From assembly GCF_030813715.1 (NCBI RefSeq), contig NZ_JAUSUZ010000001.1, positions 5,332,001 to 5,396,000 of the forward strand: a stretch of DNA of 64,000 nt, given 5' to 3'. Below the pieces are notes generated by a model. It did not search any database. It saw nothing but the letters and a program-made list of their open reading frames with translations, and was not told where the DNA came from. Below, piece by piece: positions 8,303-16,993 of this stretch (positions are counted from its first letter, which is position 1; each line of letters starts with the position of its first letter). Position numbers and translations under genes: made by a program. Source of the DNA: Catenuloplanes indicus. GTDB lineage: Bacteria; Actinomycetota; Actinomycetes; Mycobacteriales; Micromonosporaceae.

Positions 8303-9703
8303 ATGTCGGAGATGTCACCGCAGCCGCAGCCCGCGCCGTCCGAGCCGGCGGGCACGACACCACCGGCCTTCCCACCAGCCGGGATGCCGACGGGGATGCC
8401 GACGGGGATGCCGGCCGCGCCACCGCCCGACCCGGCCCGGCGGAAGCGGCTCTGGCGGCTCGCCGGGCTCACCGCGATGATCGTGTTCATCGCCGGCTGT
8501 GCGATCGCGCTGACCGTCTTCCTCGGCTTCAACATCGGCGTCACCGGGCTGCTGCTCGGCACGGTCGCGGCGCTGCTGCCCGTACCGGTGCTGATCGGCT
8601 GTTTCATGTGGCTCGACCGCTACGAGCCGGAACCGGTCGGCTATCTCGCGTTCTGCTTCGCCTGGGGCGCGTTCGTGGCGACCGGCACCGCGCTGCTGGT
8701 GAACAGCTGGTCGGCGTACCTCTTCGAGGGCTGGGGCCTGTCCGAGTCGCTGGTGGCGGTACTGGTGGCGCCGTTCATCGAGGAGACGATGAAGACGCTC
8801 GGCCCGGTGCTGCTGCTCTGGCGGCGGCGGCGCGAGTGGTCCGGCATCACCGACGGCATCGTCTACTGCGGACTGTCCGCGATCGGCTTCGCGATGGTGG
8901 AGAACATCCTCTACCTCGGCGGTCACGGCTACGCTGCCAGCAACGAGCAGTACGGCCCGGCCAGCGGCGCGCAGCAGCTGCTGCTGATCTTCATCGTGCG
9001 CATCCTGTTCACCGGCTTCGCGCACCCGCTCTTCACCGCGATGGCCGGCATCGGGCTCGGCATCGCCGCCCGTACCGCCGCGCGCCCGGTCCGTTTCCTC
9101 GCGCCGATCGCCGGCCTGCTGGTCGCCATGATGATCCACGGCACCTGGAACCTGCTGCCGTCGCTGGTGGCCGCGACCGGCGAGACGGTCGTGCTGCTCT
9201 ACGGCTATCTCGGCCTGATGATCCCGGCGTTCTTCGGCACGGTCGGCTTCGCGATCTGGCTGCGCGGCTACGAGGGGCGGCTCACCGAGCGCGCGCTCCC
9301 GGCGTACGTCCGGGCCGGCTGGCTCTCCCCGCCCGAGGTCGCGACGCTGAGCAGCCTCGGTCGCCGGCACGCGGCCCGGCGCTGGGCGAAGCGGGTGGCC
9401 GGCGACGCCGGACTGCGCGCGATGCGCAACTTCCAGTTCGCCGCCACGAAGTTGGCACTGCTCCGCGACGGCATGGACCGCGGGCTGTTCAAGCACGTGA
9501 CCGTGGCCGAGACCGAGGAGCGGGCACTGCTCGACCAGATCACGGCGGACCGGGCGGTCTTCGTCGGCCGGGACCCACAGACGCCGCCGGCCCGCTGGGA
9601 CGGTGAGCGATACCACATCACGTTCCCGGACGGGGTGAGCCGGCCGATCGACGCGCCCGCCTCGCCGGTGGTACCGATCCCGATCACCGCCTACTACAGG
9701 TAG
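8303..9703 (+). CDS. PrsW family glutamic intramembrane protease
   Basis: About 466 residues. A Pro-rich cytosolic tail (containing three MPTG/MPAA-type steps near residues 28-40) precedes eight or so membrane segments. The PrsW signature residues are present: APFIEETMKT (Glu pair), GFAMVENILYLGG, FAHPLFTAMAG and MIHGTWN. A soluble C-terminal domain of about 130 residues follows. PrsW proteases cleave membrane substrates such as anti-sigma factors, but no obvious substrate is adjacent. TACGCT (8290-8295) lies 7 nt before the ATG. The last 10 bases overlap the convergent GroES-like gene. Confidence 0.88.
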   Translation: MSEMSPQPQPAPSEPAGTTPPAFPPAGMPTGMPTGMPAAPPPDPARRKRLWRLAGLTAMIVFIAGCAIALTVFLGFNIGVTGLLLGTVAALLPVPVLIGCFMWLDRYEPEPVGYLAFCFAWGAFVATGTALLVNSWSAYLFEGWGLSESLVAVLVAPFIEETMKTLGPVLLLWRRRREWSGITDGIVYCGLSAIGFAMVENILYLGGHGYAASNEQYGPASGAQQLLLIFIVRILFTGFAHPLFTAMAGIGLGIAARTAARPVRFLAPIAGLLVAMMIHGTWNLLPSLVAATGETVVLLYGYLGLMIPAFFGTVGFAIWLRGYEGRLTERALPAYVRAGWLSPPEVATLSSLGRRHAARRWAKRVAGDAGLRAMRNFQFAATKLALLRDGMDRGLFKHVTVAETEERALLDQITADRAVFVGRDPQTPPARWDGERYHITFPDGVSRPIDAPASPVVPIPITAYYR

Positions 9704-10020
9704 AGGCCGGTCCCGTCCGACTCGACGCGCTCCGCCGCGACCGCGTGCACGTCCCGCTCGCGGAGCAGCACGTACTCCCGGCCGTGCAGCTCGACCTCGG
9801 ACCGGTCGTCCGGGTCGAACAGCACCCGGTCACCGGCCGCGACGGACCGCACGTTCGGCCCCACACCGACCGCGGTGGCCCAGGACAACCGCCGGCCCAT
9901 CGACGCGGTGGCCGGGATCACGATCCCGGCGGAGGAACGGCGCTCGCCCTCGGCACCGTCGAGGCGGACCAGGACGCGGTCGTGCAGCAGCCGAATCGGC
10001 AGCTTGGCGTCGTCGTTCAC
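9694..10020 (-). CDS. GroES-like co-chaperone family protein
   Basis: A 108-residue protein with the Cpn10 fold pattern: PIRLLHDRVLVRLD at the start, a mobile-loop-like stretch ERRSSAGIVIPATA, GVGPNVRSVAAGDRVLFDPDD and EVELHGREYVLLRERDVHAV. It is not the main groES: no groEL is adjacent and the roof-loop residues differ, so it may be a stand-alone GroES paralogue common in actinomycetes. It starts at GTG 10020 with TAGCGT 8 nt upstream, suggesting a leaderless transcript. Confidence 0.8.
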   Translation of the reverse strand: MNDDAKLPIRLLHDRVLVRLDGAEGERRSSAGIVIPATASMGRRLSWATAVGVGPNVRSVAAGDRVLFDPDDRSEVELHGREYVLLRERDVHAVAAERVESDGTGLYL

Positions 10021-10100
10021 GACAGTTGACGCTACCCGTACCCGGCCGGGCCTGGCGCGCGGGTGCGAGAGTGATCAAGGGTTAACGTCGGGAGGTGCGT

Positions 10101-11333
10101 GTGGGACGACTGAGCAAGCTCCGGCGTAACCTCCGCCGGGCGTACGAGGCGCGTTCGCCTTCGCCGGCACCGCCGCCCGCGATGATCGAGGTGCCGCCGT
10201 CCGAGGACCCACCCGAGATCACCCACACGTCGACGATAAGCCGCGACGACGCCGAGGTCCCGCACGCGCTGCGCCTGGCCGCGGCCTGGTCATGGCGGCT
10301 GATCGTGGTCGGCGTGATCGGCTACGTGCTGCTCCGCTTCCTCGCCACGATCCGCATCGTGGTGATCCCGCTGTCCGTGGCGCTGTTGCTCTCCGCACTG
10401 CTCACGCCCGCGGTCGGCTGGCTGCTCCGGCTGCGCTTCCCACGCTCGCTGGCGACCGCGCTGGTGCTGGTCGCCGGCCTCGGCGCGGTCGCGGGCACGC
10501 TCACCATGGTGGTCACCCAGTTCGTCGACGGCCTGCCCCAGCTCAGCCAGAACGCCACGGTCGGCATCCGGCAGATCCAGGACTGGCTGCGCGAAGGCCC
10601 GCTGCGCCTGGACGACGAACAGTTCAACACCGCGCTCAACACCGGCCAGCAGTGGCTCGACCAGAACACCCAGGCGCTCACCACCGGCGCGGTCTCCACC
10701 GCGGCCACCGTGTTCGAGCTCTTCACCGGCGCGCTGCTGGTGCTGTTCTCGACGTTCTTCTTCCTCCGCGACGGCCGCCGGATCTGGCGGTTCACGGTCC
10801 GCCTGTTCCCGGTCAACGCCCGCTGGCGGATGGCCGACGCCGGCGAGGCCGCCTGGCGCACCCTCGTTTCCTACGTGCGTGCCACGGTCCTGGTCGCGTT
10901 CATCGACGCGGTCGGCATCGGCTTCTTCCTCTTCGTCTTCGACGTGCCGTTCCCGTTCCCGCTGGCCGCCCTGGTCTTCCTCGGCGCGTTCGTCCCGATC
11001 GTCGGGGCCACCGTCTCCGGCGCGGTCGCGATCCTGGTCGCACTGGTCGACAGCGGCTGGGTCACCGCCCTGATCATCCTGGGCGTGGTGATCGCCGTCC
11101 AGCAGGTCGAGGGCCACATCCTCCAGCCCCTCATCATGGGCCGCGCGGTCGCCATCCACCCCCTGGCCGTCATCGTCGGCATCGCCGCCGGCGTCGTCCT
11201 GGCCGGCATCACCGGCGCGCTTGTAGCGGTCCCGCTGATCGCGGTCCTCAACACCGCGGTCCGCCGCCTCACCTCCGACACGCGCCCCGAGGTCCCACCG
11301 GACGCGATCGTCGTCAACCCGAAAACCGTATAA
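10101..11333 (+). CDS. AI-2E family transporter (UPF0118 permease)
   Basis: About 410 residues with a cytosolic N-terminus of about 55 residues, eight hydrophobic segments and a large extracytoplasmic loop between TM3 and TM4. FLGAFVPIVGATVSGAVAILVAL and QQVEGHILQPLIMGRAVAIHPLAV are the family hallmarks. Members export small molecules or act as Na+(Li+)/H+ antiporters; the AI-2 name is historical. GTG 10101 is chosen because GGAGG ends 5 nt before it; GTG 10095 is an alternative two codons upstream. Confidence 0.88.
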   Translation: MGRLSKLRRNLRRAYEARSPSPAPPPAMIEVPPSEDPPEITHTSTISRDDAEVPHALRLAAAWSWRLIVVGVIGYVLLRFLATIRIVVIPLSVALLLSALLTPAVGWLLRLRFPRSLATALVLVAGLGAVAGTLTMVVTQFVDGLPQLSQNATVGIRQIQDWLREGPLRLDDEQFNTALNTGQQWLDQNTQALTTGAVSTAATVFELFTGALLVLFSTFFFLRDGRRIWRFTVRLFPVNARWRMADAGEAAWRTLVSYVRATVLVAFIDAVGIGFFLFVFDVPFPFPLAALVFLGAFVPIVGATVSGAVAILVALVDSGWVTALIILGVVIAVQQVEGHILQPLIMGRAVAIHPLAVIVGIAAGVVLAGITGALVAVPLIAVLNTAVRRLTSDTRPEVPPDAIVVNPKTV

Positions 11334-11334
11334 G

Positions 11335-11450
11335 GACGGATTTTCCCGCTTCCGGCGTGGCTGCTTTCCGCATGCTCCCGCGGGCAAACCGCGCGGCGGC
11401 CTCCGACTCCGCTAGCGCTCCGCTCCGGCCACCGCGCCGGAGCCAGTCCC
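11335..11450 (+). repeat. Dispersed intergenic element, full copy A3
   Basis: Begins TTTTCCCGCTTCCGGCGTGG just after the AI-2E stop, passes through GCATGCTCCCGCGGGC and CAAACCGCGCGG, and ends near CGCCGGAGCCAGTCCC. The copy at 44112-44225 (inverted) matches along nearly the whole length. Confidence 0.75.
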
Positions 11451-11534
11451 GCCGCCGCCCCCAAAACTCCTCACACCTTTCCCGTCGACCGGAACGCCCC
11501 AGCCAACTCGACCAATCTCGCTTGTCCGTTTCCC

Positions 11535-11585
11535 GTTGCGGTCCGTGGTGGGTTCCGGTCCGTGGTGCGTTCCGGTCCGCGGTGC
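11535..11585 (+). repeat. 17-bp tandem repeat, three copies
   Basis: Three successive units of the form .CGGTCCG(T/C)GGTG.G.. with few differences. Confidence 0.6.
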
Positions 11586-11733
11586 GGCTCGGCATGCGGT
11601 GTTCAGGTCCGAGATGCGGCTCGGCCTGCGAATTAATCCTGCTCAGCGGGGTGGCTCGGCCCGTGGTTAGGTTCGGCCGACAGCGAGACCCGGTCCACGG
11701 CGCCGGTCGGCCTGCGGTCCGCGTGATCGTGAT

Positions 11734-11756
11734 TTTCGGGCACTTCGTGCCCGAAA
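11734..11756 (+). terminator. Hairpin followed by Ts
   Basis: TTTCGGGCAC and GTGCCCGAAA form a perfect 10-bp stem with a TTC loop, followed by TTT. It could end transcription on either strand; the nearest upstream plus-strand gene ends 400 bp earlier. Confidence 0.5.
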
Positions 11757-11827
11757 TTTCGACATAAAGCAGTTCCGCACTCTACCCAGCATTACTGGGG
11801 CGATCGCAACGCATTCTGGCCCGCAGC

Positions 11828-11908
11828 CTAAGTGATCAATCAGTGGAGCGAAAAGGAGATCAAAAATCGAAGTTGATATCTTTTTCGCTCCACTGATTGA
11901 TCACTTAG
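11828..11908. repeat. Perfect 27-bp inverted repeat, AT-rich
   Basis: Arms 11828-11854 and 11882-11908 are exact reverse complements (starting CTAAGTGATCAATCAGTGG) around a 27-bp AT-rich centre that is itself partly symmetrical. Its base composition is far below that of the surroundings. It may be a miniature transposable element, a remnant of one, or a strong structural signal. Confidence 0.8.
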
Positions 11909-11980
11909 TGCGGATGGTGCCGCTTCGCGAAGGCGATCGAGAACACCGCGACTTTATATGGCGATATTTCCGGCGCGAAG

Positions 11981-12071
11981 CGCCTGTTGGCTGCGCCTGT
12001 TGGCTGCGCCTGTTGGCTGCGCCTGTTGGCTGCGCCTGTTGGCTGCGCCTGTTGGCTGCGCCTGTTGGCTG
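11981..12071 (+). repeat. 13-bp tandem repeat, seven identical copies
   Basis: The unit CGCCTGTTGGCTG is repeated seven times without a mismatch, with a CGCC remnant after it. As 13 is not a multiple of 3, no reading frame is kept across units, which argues against a coding repeat. Confidence 0.95.
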
Positions 12072-12168
12072 CGCCCGGCCGCGCGGAGCGCGCACGCGGG
12101 CCGGGTGCAGCAGGTGGGCGCCCGCGGGGCGGTCGGGGCGGCGGAGCGGGTGTGAGGGTGGGTTGGGG

Positions 12169-14292
12169 TCAGGACTTGGCGAGGCGCTGGAGGGCGCCGA
12201 GGGCGACGTCGGGGCGGGTGGTGTACCAGAGTGGGGGCAGTGTCTTGCGGAGGAACGGGCCGTAGCCGCGGGCGTTCTCCAGGCGGGAGTCGAGGACCGC
12301 GACCATGCCCTTGTCGCCGGCGGCGCGGATCAGGCGGCCGGCGCCCTGGGCGAGGCGGACCGCGGCGATCGGGACGCTGACCGACGAGAATCCGGTGCCG
12401 GACCCGGTAGCGGCGTCGACGGCGGCGGAGCGGGCGGCGGCCAGTGGCTCGTCCGGCCGGGGGAACGGGAGCCGGTCGATGATGACCAGCTGGCACGCGT
12501 CGCCGGGCACGTCCACACCCTGCCACAGTGACATCACGCCGAACAGGCAGGTGTCGCGTTCCGCACGGAAGCGGCGGACCAGGACCGGCAGTGCGTCCTC
12601 GCCCTGGAGCAGCACCGGGATCGTGGTGCGTGCGCGAACCAGTTCCGCCGCCTGCTGCGCGGCCTTGCGGGAGGAGAAGAGCCCGAGCGTACGCCCGCCG
12701 AGCGCGGTGATCAGCTTGAGCAGTTCCTCGCCGGTCGCCTCCGGCAGGCCGGACGCGGTGGGGCGGGGCAGGTGCGCGGCCACGTACAGAATGCCCTGTT
12801 TGGGGTAGTCGAACGGGGAGCCGACGTCGAGCGAGCGCCAGCCGGGGCCCGCGGTGGGCGGCGGCGGCTTGGTGGCGGCGTTGGCGGGGCGGGCGGCCTC
12901 CGCGGCGGCGGCCGCGATCGGCGTCGGCTTGACCGGGCCGAGTGGCAGGCCGAGCGAGCGGGCGACCAGGTCGAACCGGCCGCCGAGCGCGAGCGTGGCG
13001 CTGGTGGCGACCACGGTGCGCTCCTCGTAGAGCGTCTCGGAGAGCAGGCCGGCCACCGACAGCGGCGCCACGACCAGCGCGCGCCGGGTGCCGGTGTCGT
13101 GCTTCTCCACCCAGGCGACGTCGTGGTCGCTGCCCTCCAGCAGGCGCTGCGCGGTATTGCCGATCTCGTCGAGCACGGCCTTGGCCTGTTGCTTGCGGAC
13201 CGGGTCGGGGTCGTCGGACTTGACGTCGCCGATCGACTCGAGCGCGCGCCGGGTGGCCGCGTCGATCAGTGTGCACGCCTCGGCCAGCGCCTGCGGCAGC
13301 TTGCCGGTGATCAGGCCGTTGGGCGCCTCGGCGAGGCCGACCGTGAGCGCGTCGCCGGCCTCGACCAGCGAGGTGAGCACGTCGACCGGGACGACCGGGC
13401 GGGCGCGCCGGGCCGCAGCCGTGATTGACTCGGGCGTCAGCTCGGCCTGGGACGCGGACGACACGCGGTCGGCCAGCTCGTGCGCCTCGTCGATGACCAG
13501 CAGCTTGTGCGGTGGCACGATGTGCCGGCCGGCGAGCATGTCGACCGCGAGCAGGCTGTGGTTGGTGACCACCACGTCCGCCTCGCGGGCCCGGGCGCGG
13601 GAGGCCTCGGCGAAGCACTCCTCCCCGTACGGACAGCGGGCCGCGCCGACGCACTCGCGTGCGGGCATCGACACCTGCCGCCAGACCCGGTCGTCGACGC
13701 CGGGGTCGAGCTCGTCGCGGTCGCCGGTCTCGGTCTCCATCGCCCAGTCGTGCACCCGCTCGACCTGCTTGCCGAGCTTGCCGGACTCGCCGAGCCAGCC
13801 ACCGCCGGCCGCGGCCGCCGGCCGGGAGTGGGCGTCGACCTCGAAGAGGCCCTCGTCCTCCGGCTCGTCCTCCTGCGAGTTCTCCAGCTTGGCCAGGCAG
13901 AGGTAGTGGTGACGGCCCTTGAGCACGGCGAACGTGGGCTCCCGCCCGAGCACCGGCTTGACGGCCTTGGCCAGCCGGGGCAGGTCGTGGTCGACCAGCT
14001 GGGACTGCAGCGCGAGCGTGGCGGTGGAGACGACGACCGGGCCCTCGACCATCAGCGCGGGCGTGAGGTAGCCCAGCGACTTGCCGGTGCCGGTGCCGGC
14101 CTGGACCAGCAGGTGCTCCTTGTCGGCGATCGCGTCCGCGATCGCCTCGACCATCTGCACCTGGCCCTGGCGGGAGGAGCCGCCGGGGACCGCGCCGACG
14201 GCGGCGGCCAGCAGCTCACCGGCACGCTCGCGGCTCTTGCGCCGGCGTGGCGACGGCGGCGGGGTCGGCGTCGGGGTGGTCTCGTCAGTCAC
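12169..14292 (-). CDS. DinG/XPD-type ATP-dependent DNA helicase
   Basis: About 707 residues. Walker A AGTGTGKS (residues 65-72), a DEAH box in VIDEAHELADR, and an iron-sulfur cluster region with Cys in CVGAARCPYGEEC plus an upstream Cys, followed by VVVTNHSLLAVD. C-terminal helicase motifs include GLFSSRKAAQQAAE, SLWQGVDVPGD and QGAGRLIRAAGDKG. It fits superfamily 2 5'-3' helicases that resolve R-loops and other repair intermediates. GTG 14292 is chosen because TATCTT lies 8 nt upstream; an ATG 63 nt further up would add a tail unlike the family. Confidence 0.9.
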   Translation of the reverse strand: MTDETTPTPTPPPSPRRRKSRERAGELLAAAVGAVPGGSSRQGQVQMVEAIADAIADKEHLLVQAGTGTGKSLGYLTPALMVEGPVVVSTATLALQSQLVDHDLPRLAKAVKPVLGREPTFAVLKGRHHYLCLAKLENSQEDEPEDEGLFEVDAHSRPAAAAGGGWLGESGKLGKQVERVHDWAMETETGDRDELDPGVDDRVWRQVSMPARECVGAARCPYGEECFAEASRARAREADVVVTNHSLLAVDMLAGRHIVPPHKLLVIDEAHELADRVSSASQAELTPESITAAARRARPVVPVDVLTSLVEAGDALTVGLAEAPNGLITGKLPQALAEACTLIDAATRRALESIGDVKSDDPDPVRKQQAKAVLDEIGNTAQRLLEGSDHDVAWVEKHDTGTRRALVVAPLSVAGLLSETLYEERTVVATSATLALGGRFDLVARSLGLPLGPVKPTPIAAAAAEAARPANAATKPPPPTAGPGWRSLDVGSPFDYPKQGILYVAAHLPRPTASGLPEATGEELLKLITALGGRTLGLFSSRKAAQQAAELVRARTTIPVLLQGEDALPVLVRRFRAERDTCLFGVMSLWQGVDVPGDACQLVIIDRLPFPRPDEPLAAARSAAVDAATGSGTGFSSVSVPIAAVRLAQGAGRLIRAAGDKGMVAVLDSRLENARGYGPFLRKTLPPLWYTTRPDVALGALQRLAKS

Positions 14293-14455
14293 CCGGGGAA
14301 AGATACCGGGACCCACCGACGTTTCCGGCCGCCCGGTGCCCGCGAAACGCGCCACGGCTACGACTTGCCGTCAATTAGCGCAACTTTCTGCAACGCCCTG
14401 CGAGGACCGGTCATGATCGCGCAGCCGGGTCGATCGAATCGGTTAAGGTTCGCTC

Positions 14456-14956
14456 ATGTCAGACGTGGTCCGGGTGGTCTACCAGAAGTACGACGGCACC
14501 GCACACCGGGACTACCCCGCGCGCCGCCTGGCCGAGGACGACCTCGGTGTCTGGCTGGGTGTGACGGCGGGCACGCCGAGCGTCTATCACGGTCGGGCCT
14601 CTGTGGAGCGCATCCCGTTCATCCTGCTGGTGCCGCACAGCGCGCACTGGACCGGCATGTTCAACCCGCCGCCGCGTACCAGTGAGGTCTACTGCGACAT
14701 CACCACCCGGGCGCGGTGGGAGGGCGACACCGTACACCTCATAGATCTTGATCTGGATGTGGTGCGGCGGCGCGCGACCGGCCTGGTGGAGCTGCGCGAC
14801 GAGGACGAGTTCGCGGAGCACCGGGAGCGCTTCGGGTATCCGGAGGAGCTGGTCCGGGAGGCGCATCTGGCCGCGGACTGGCTGCTCGGCGCGCTGGGCG
14901 ACGGGACGGAGCCGTTCGCCTCCGCCTACCGCAAGTGGCTCGCGCTGGTCACCTGA
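14456..14956 (+). CDS. DUF402 domain protein
   Basis: A 166-residue cytosolic protein. RVVYQKYDGTAHRDYPARRL opens a small barrel, HWTGMFNPP and YCDITTRARWEGDTVHLIDLDLDVVR carry the DUF402 signature with acidic metal-binding residues, and a helical tail ends in YRKWLALVT. Some DUF402 proteins hydrolyse nucleoside tri- or diphosphates; this activity is only possible here. TAAGGT (14444-14449) lies 6 nt before the ATG, so translation is probably leaderless. Confidence 0.8.
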   Translation: MSDVVRVVYQKYDGTAHRDYPARRLAEDDLGVWLGVTAGTPSVYHGRASVERIPFILLVPHSAHWTGMFNPPPRTSEVYCDITTRARWEGDTVHLIDLDLDVVRRRATGLVELRDEDEFAEHRERFGYPEELVREAHLAADWLLGALGDGTEPFASAYRKWLALVT

Positions 14957-14993
14957 TCTTGGACGGCTGGCCGTGGTCGTGGACACTGAGCGC

Positions 14994-16271
14994 GTGACGA
15001 CGACGGCGGGGGATCAGACGTGGCGGCGGCCGGGACCGACCGCCGACCAGCGGCGCAACGACATGCTCATCGGCATCGCCGCGATGGTGGGCAGCACGTT
15101 CAACCTGGTGCTCTCCACGAGCGCCGGGTTCCTGCTGTTCGACGACCCGCCGTCCCGGCCCGAGCAGGCGGCCTGGGCGATCGCGTCCACGCTGCCGCTG
15201 ATCTGGCGCCGCCGTTTCCCGGAACCGGTGATGCTGATCATCGCGGTCGCGTTCATCGGCAGCCAGATCCGGCACGCGCAGGAGGCGCAGGTGTCGCAGA
15301 TCGTGCTGTTCACCGCGATCTACACGGCCGGTGCCTGGAGCCGGAACCGGCGCTGGTCGGTGATCTCGCGCGTGATCGTCATCGTCGGCATGTTCGGCTG
15401 GCTGTTCACCTCGATGGCGATCTCCGCCTCGGACATGCCGCCGGACGCGTTCTCCACCGCTGCCGGGCCGCTGCCGCCGCTGATCGCCGCGATCATGGTG
15501 CAGATCCTGGTCAACGCGCTCTACTTCGGATTCGCCTACTACTTCGGTGAGGAGGGCTGGACCGCCGCGCACGACCGCCACCTGCTGGTCGAGCGCGCTG
15601 AGGAGCTGCGCCGCTCGCAGGAGAAGGAGTCCGAGCGCGCGGTGCTCGGCGAGCGGGTCCGGATCGCCCGCGAGCTGCACGACGTGGTCGCGCACCACGT
15701 GGCCGTGATGGGCGTGCAGGCCGCCGCGGCCCGCCGGGTGCTGGAGAAGGACGCGGGCAAGGCACGCACCGCGCTGGCCGCGGTCGAGCAGGAGGCCCGG
15801 ACCGCGGTCGACGAGCTGCGCCGCATGCTGGGCGTGCTGCGCGCGACGGACGGGGACGCGACGCTGCCGCCGGTGCAGAGCATCGACGACCTGCCGGAGC
15901 TGCTGGAGAGTTCGCGCCAGGCCGGGCTGCGGATCGAGCACGGCGTCTACGGCGAACCGGCCGTGGAGGTGCCGGAGTCGGTGTCGGTCGCGGCGTACCG
16001 GATCGTCCAGGAGGCGCTGACCAACACGCTGAAGCACGCCGGGCCGGTCGACGTGGACGTACGGATCCGCTATCTGAGCCGCGAGCTGGAGATCGACGTG
16101 GCGGACTCCGGTCGGGTGATCGGCACGCCGAACACGCGCGGCATGGGCCTGATCGGCATGCGCGAGCGGGTGGCCGCGCACGAGGGTGTGCTGGAGACCG
16201 GGCCGCGCGAGGGCGGCGGCTTCCGGGTGCGCGCCCGTTTCCCCCTGACGAAGAAGGAGGTCGCGGCGTGA
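14994..16271 (+). CDS. Sensor histidine kinase, NarL/DesK type (HisKA_3)
   Basis: About 425 residues. Five to six membrane segments fill residues 20-170, followed by a short coiled stretch and the HisKA_3 motif ERVRIARELHDVVAHHVAVMGVQ, whose His in RELHD is the phosphorylation site. The ATPase domain has YRIVQEALTNTLKHAG (N box), DVADSGR (G1-like) and NTRGMGLIGMRERVAAHEG (G2). It overlaps the response regulator start by four bases (GTGA). The GTG at 14994 is the best start, though in-frame GTGs lie just upstream. With the following NatAB-like genes it probably forms a sensing-and-export module. Confidence 0.9.
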   Translation: MTTTAGDQTWRRPGPTADQRRNDMLIGIAAMVGSTFNLVLSTSAGFLLFDDPPSRPEQAAWAIASTLPLIWRRRFPEPVMLIIAVAFIGSQIRHAQEAQVSQIVLFTAIYTAGAWSRNRRWSVISRVIVIVGMFGWLFTSMAISASDMPPDAFSTAAGPLPPLIAAIMVQILVNALYFGFAYYFGEEGWTAAHDRHLLVERAEELRRSQEKESERAVLGERVRIARELHDVVAHHVAVMGVQAAAARRVLEKDAGKARTALAAVEQEARTAVDELRRMLGVLRATDGDATLPPVQSIDDLPELLESSRQAGLRIEHGVYGEPAVEVPESVSVAAYRIVQEALTNTLKHAGPVDVDVRIRYLSRELEIDVADSGRVIGTPNTRGMGLIGMRERVAAHEGVLETGPREGGGFRVRARFPLTKKEVAA

Positions 16272-16933
16272 TCCGCGTTCTGCTGGCCGACGATCAGCAC
16301 CTGGTGCGCAGCGGCTTCCGGGTCATCCTCGAGACGGAGGACGACATCGAGGTGGTCGGCGAGGCGTCGGACGGCCTGGCCGCGGTCGACCGGGCCGCGG
16401 AGCTGCGCCCGGACGTGATCCTGATGGACGTGGAGATGCCCGGTGTGGACGGTCTGGAGGCCACCCGGCGGATCACCGCGAGCACCGGCGGGGACGGCCC
16501 GGCCGTGCTGATCCTGACCACGTTCGACCGGGACGACTACCTGTTCGCGGCGTTGCGCGCGGGTGCCAGCGGGTTCCTGCTGAAGACCGGTACGCCGGAG
16601 GCGCTGATCGACGCCGTGCGCATTTTGTCCCGCGGCGAGGCGCTGCTGGATCCGCAGCTCACCCGCCGGGTGATCGCCACCTTCGCGCGACCGGGCGAGG
16701 TCACGCCGCAGAAGAAGGCCGATCTGGGCGAGCTGACCCCGCGGGAGAACGAGGTGCTGGTGCTGCTGGCCGGCGGCTGCACCAACGCGGAGATAGCGGA
16801 GCAGCTGTTCCTCGGCGAGGCGACCGTGAAGACGCACGTCAGCCGGGTGCTGACCAAGCTCGGCCTGCGTGACCGGGTGCAGGCCGTGGTCTTCGCGTAC
16901 GAGAACGGCGTGGTGGGTCCCTCCCGAGGCTGA
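16268..16933 (+). CDS. Response regulator, NarL/FixJ family
   Basis: A 221-residue regulator. The receiver domain begins VLLADDQHLVRSGF, has the phospho-Asp in VILMDVEMPG, and the conserved Thr and Lys in ILTTFDRDDY and GFLLKTGTP. The C-terminal LuxR-type helix-turn-helix reads LTPRENEVLVLLAGGCTNAEIAEQL and EATVKTHVSRVLTKLGLRDR. It is translationally coupled to the kinase and probably controls the adjacent ABC transporter genes. Confidence 0.95.
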   Translation: MIRVLLADDQHLVRSGFRVILETEDDIEVVGEASDGLAAVDRAAELRPDVILMDVEMPGVDGLEATRRITASTGGDGPAVLILTTFDRDDYLFAALRAGASGFLLKTGTPEALIDAVRILSRGEALLDPQLTRRVIATFARPGEVTPQKKADLGELTPRENEVLVLLAGGCTNAEIAEQLFLGEATVKTHVSRVLTKLGLRDRVQAVVFAYENGVVGPSRG

Positions 16934-16993
16934 CCCGCACGATCCGTCGCGTGCCGGACGCCGGAAGGATCTCCGGCCAATAGCGTTACGAGC

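Larger units (their letters stand above)
11334..12168. other. 835-base gene-free, repeat-rich gap
   Basis: No coding region was supported here. From left to right it holds a full copy of the dispersed element, a threefold 17-bp tandem repeat (11535-11585), a hairpin followed by Ts (11734-11756), an AT-rich perfect inverted repeat (11828-11908) and seven identical 13-bp tandem repeats (11981-12071). Open frames across the tandem repeat encode only low-complexity Cys/Trp/Leu repeats and lack start signals. Confidence 0.75.

Noticed and set aside
11981-12071. Tandem repeats as a CRISPR array
   Set aside because: Units are 13 bp and directly adjacent without spacers; no cas genes nearby.
11954-13654. 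Open frame running through the 13-bp tandem repeats into the helicase region
   Set aside because: It is in another frame of the DinG-type gene and reads low-complexity Arg/Pro/Ala sequence and repeat-derived residues without a start signal.
12169-14292. Mobile island at the repeat-rich 11.3-12.2 kb gap
   Set aside because: No integrase, transposase or tRNA flank; neighbouring genes have ordinary composition.
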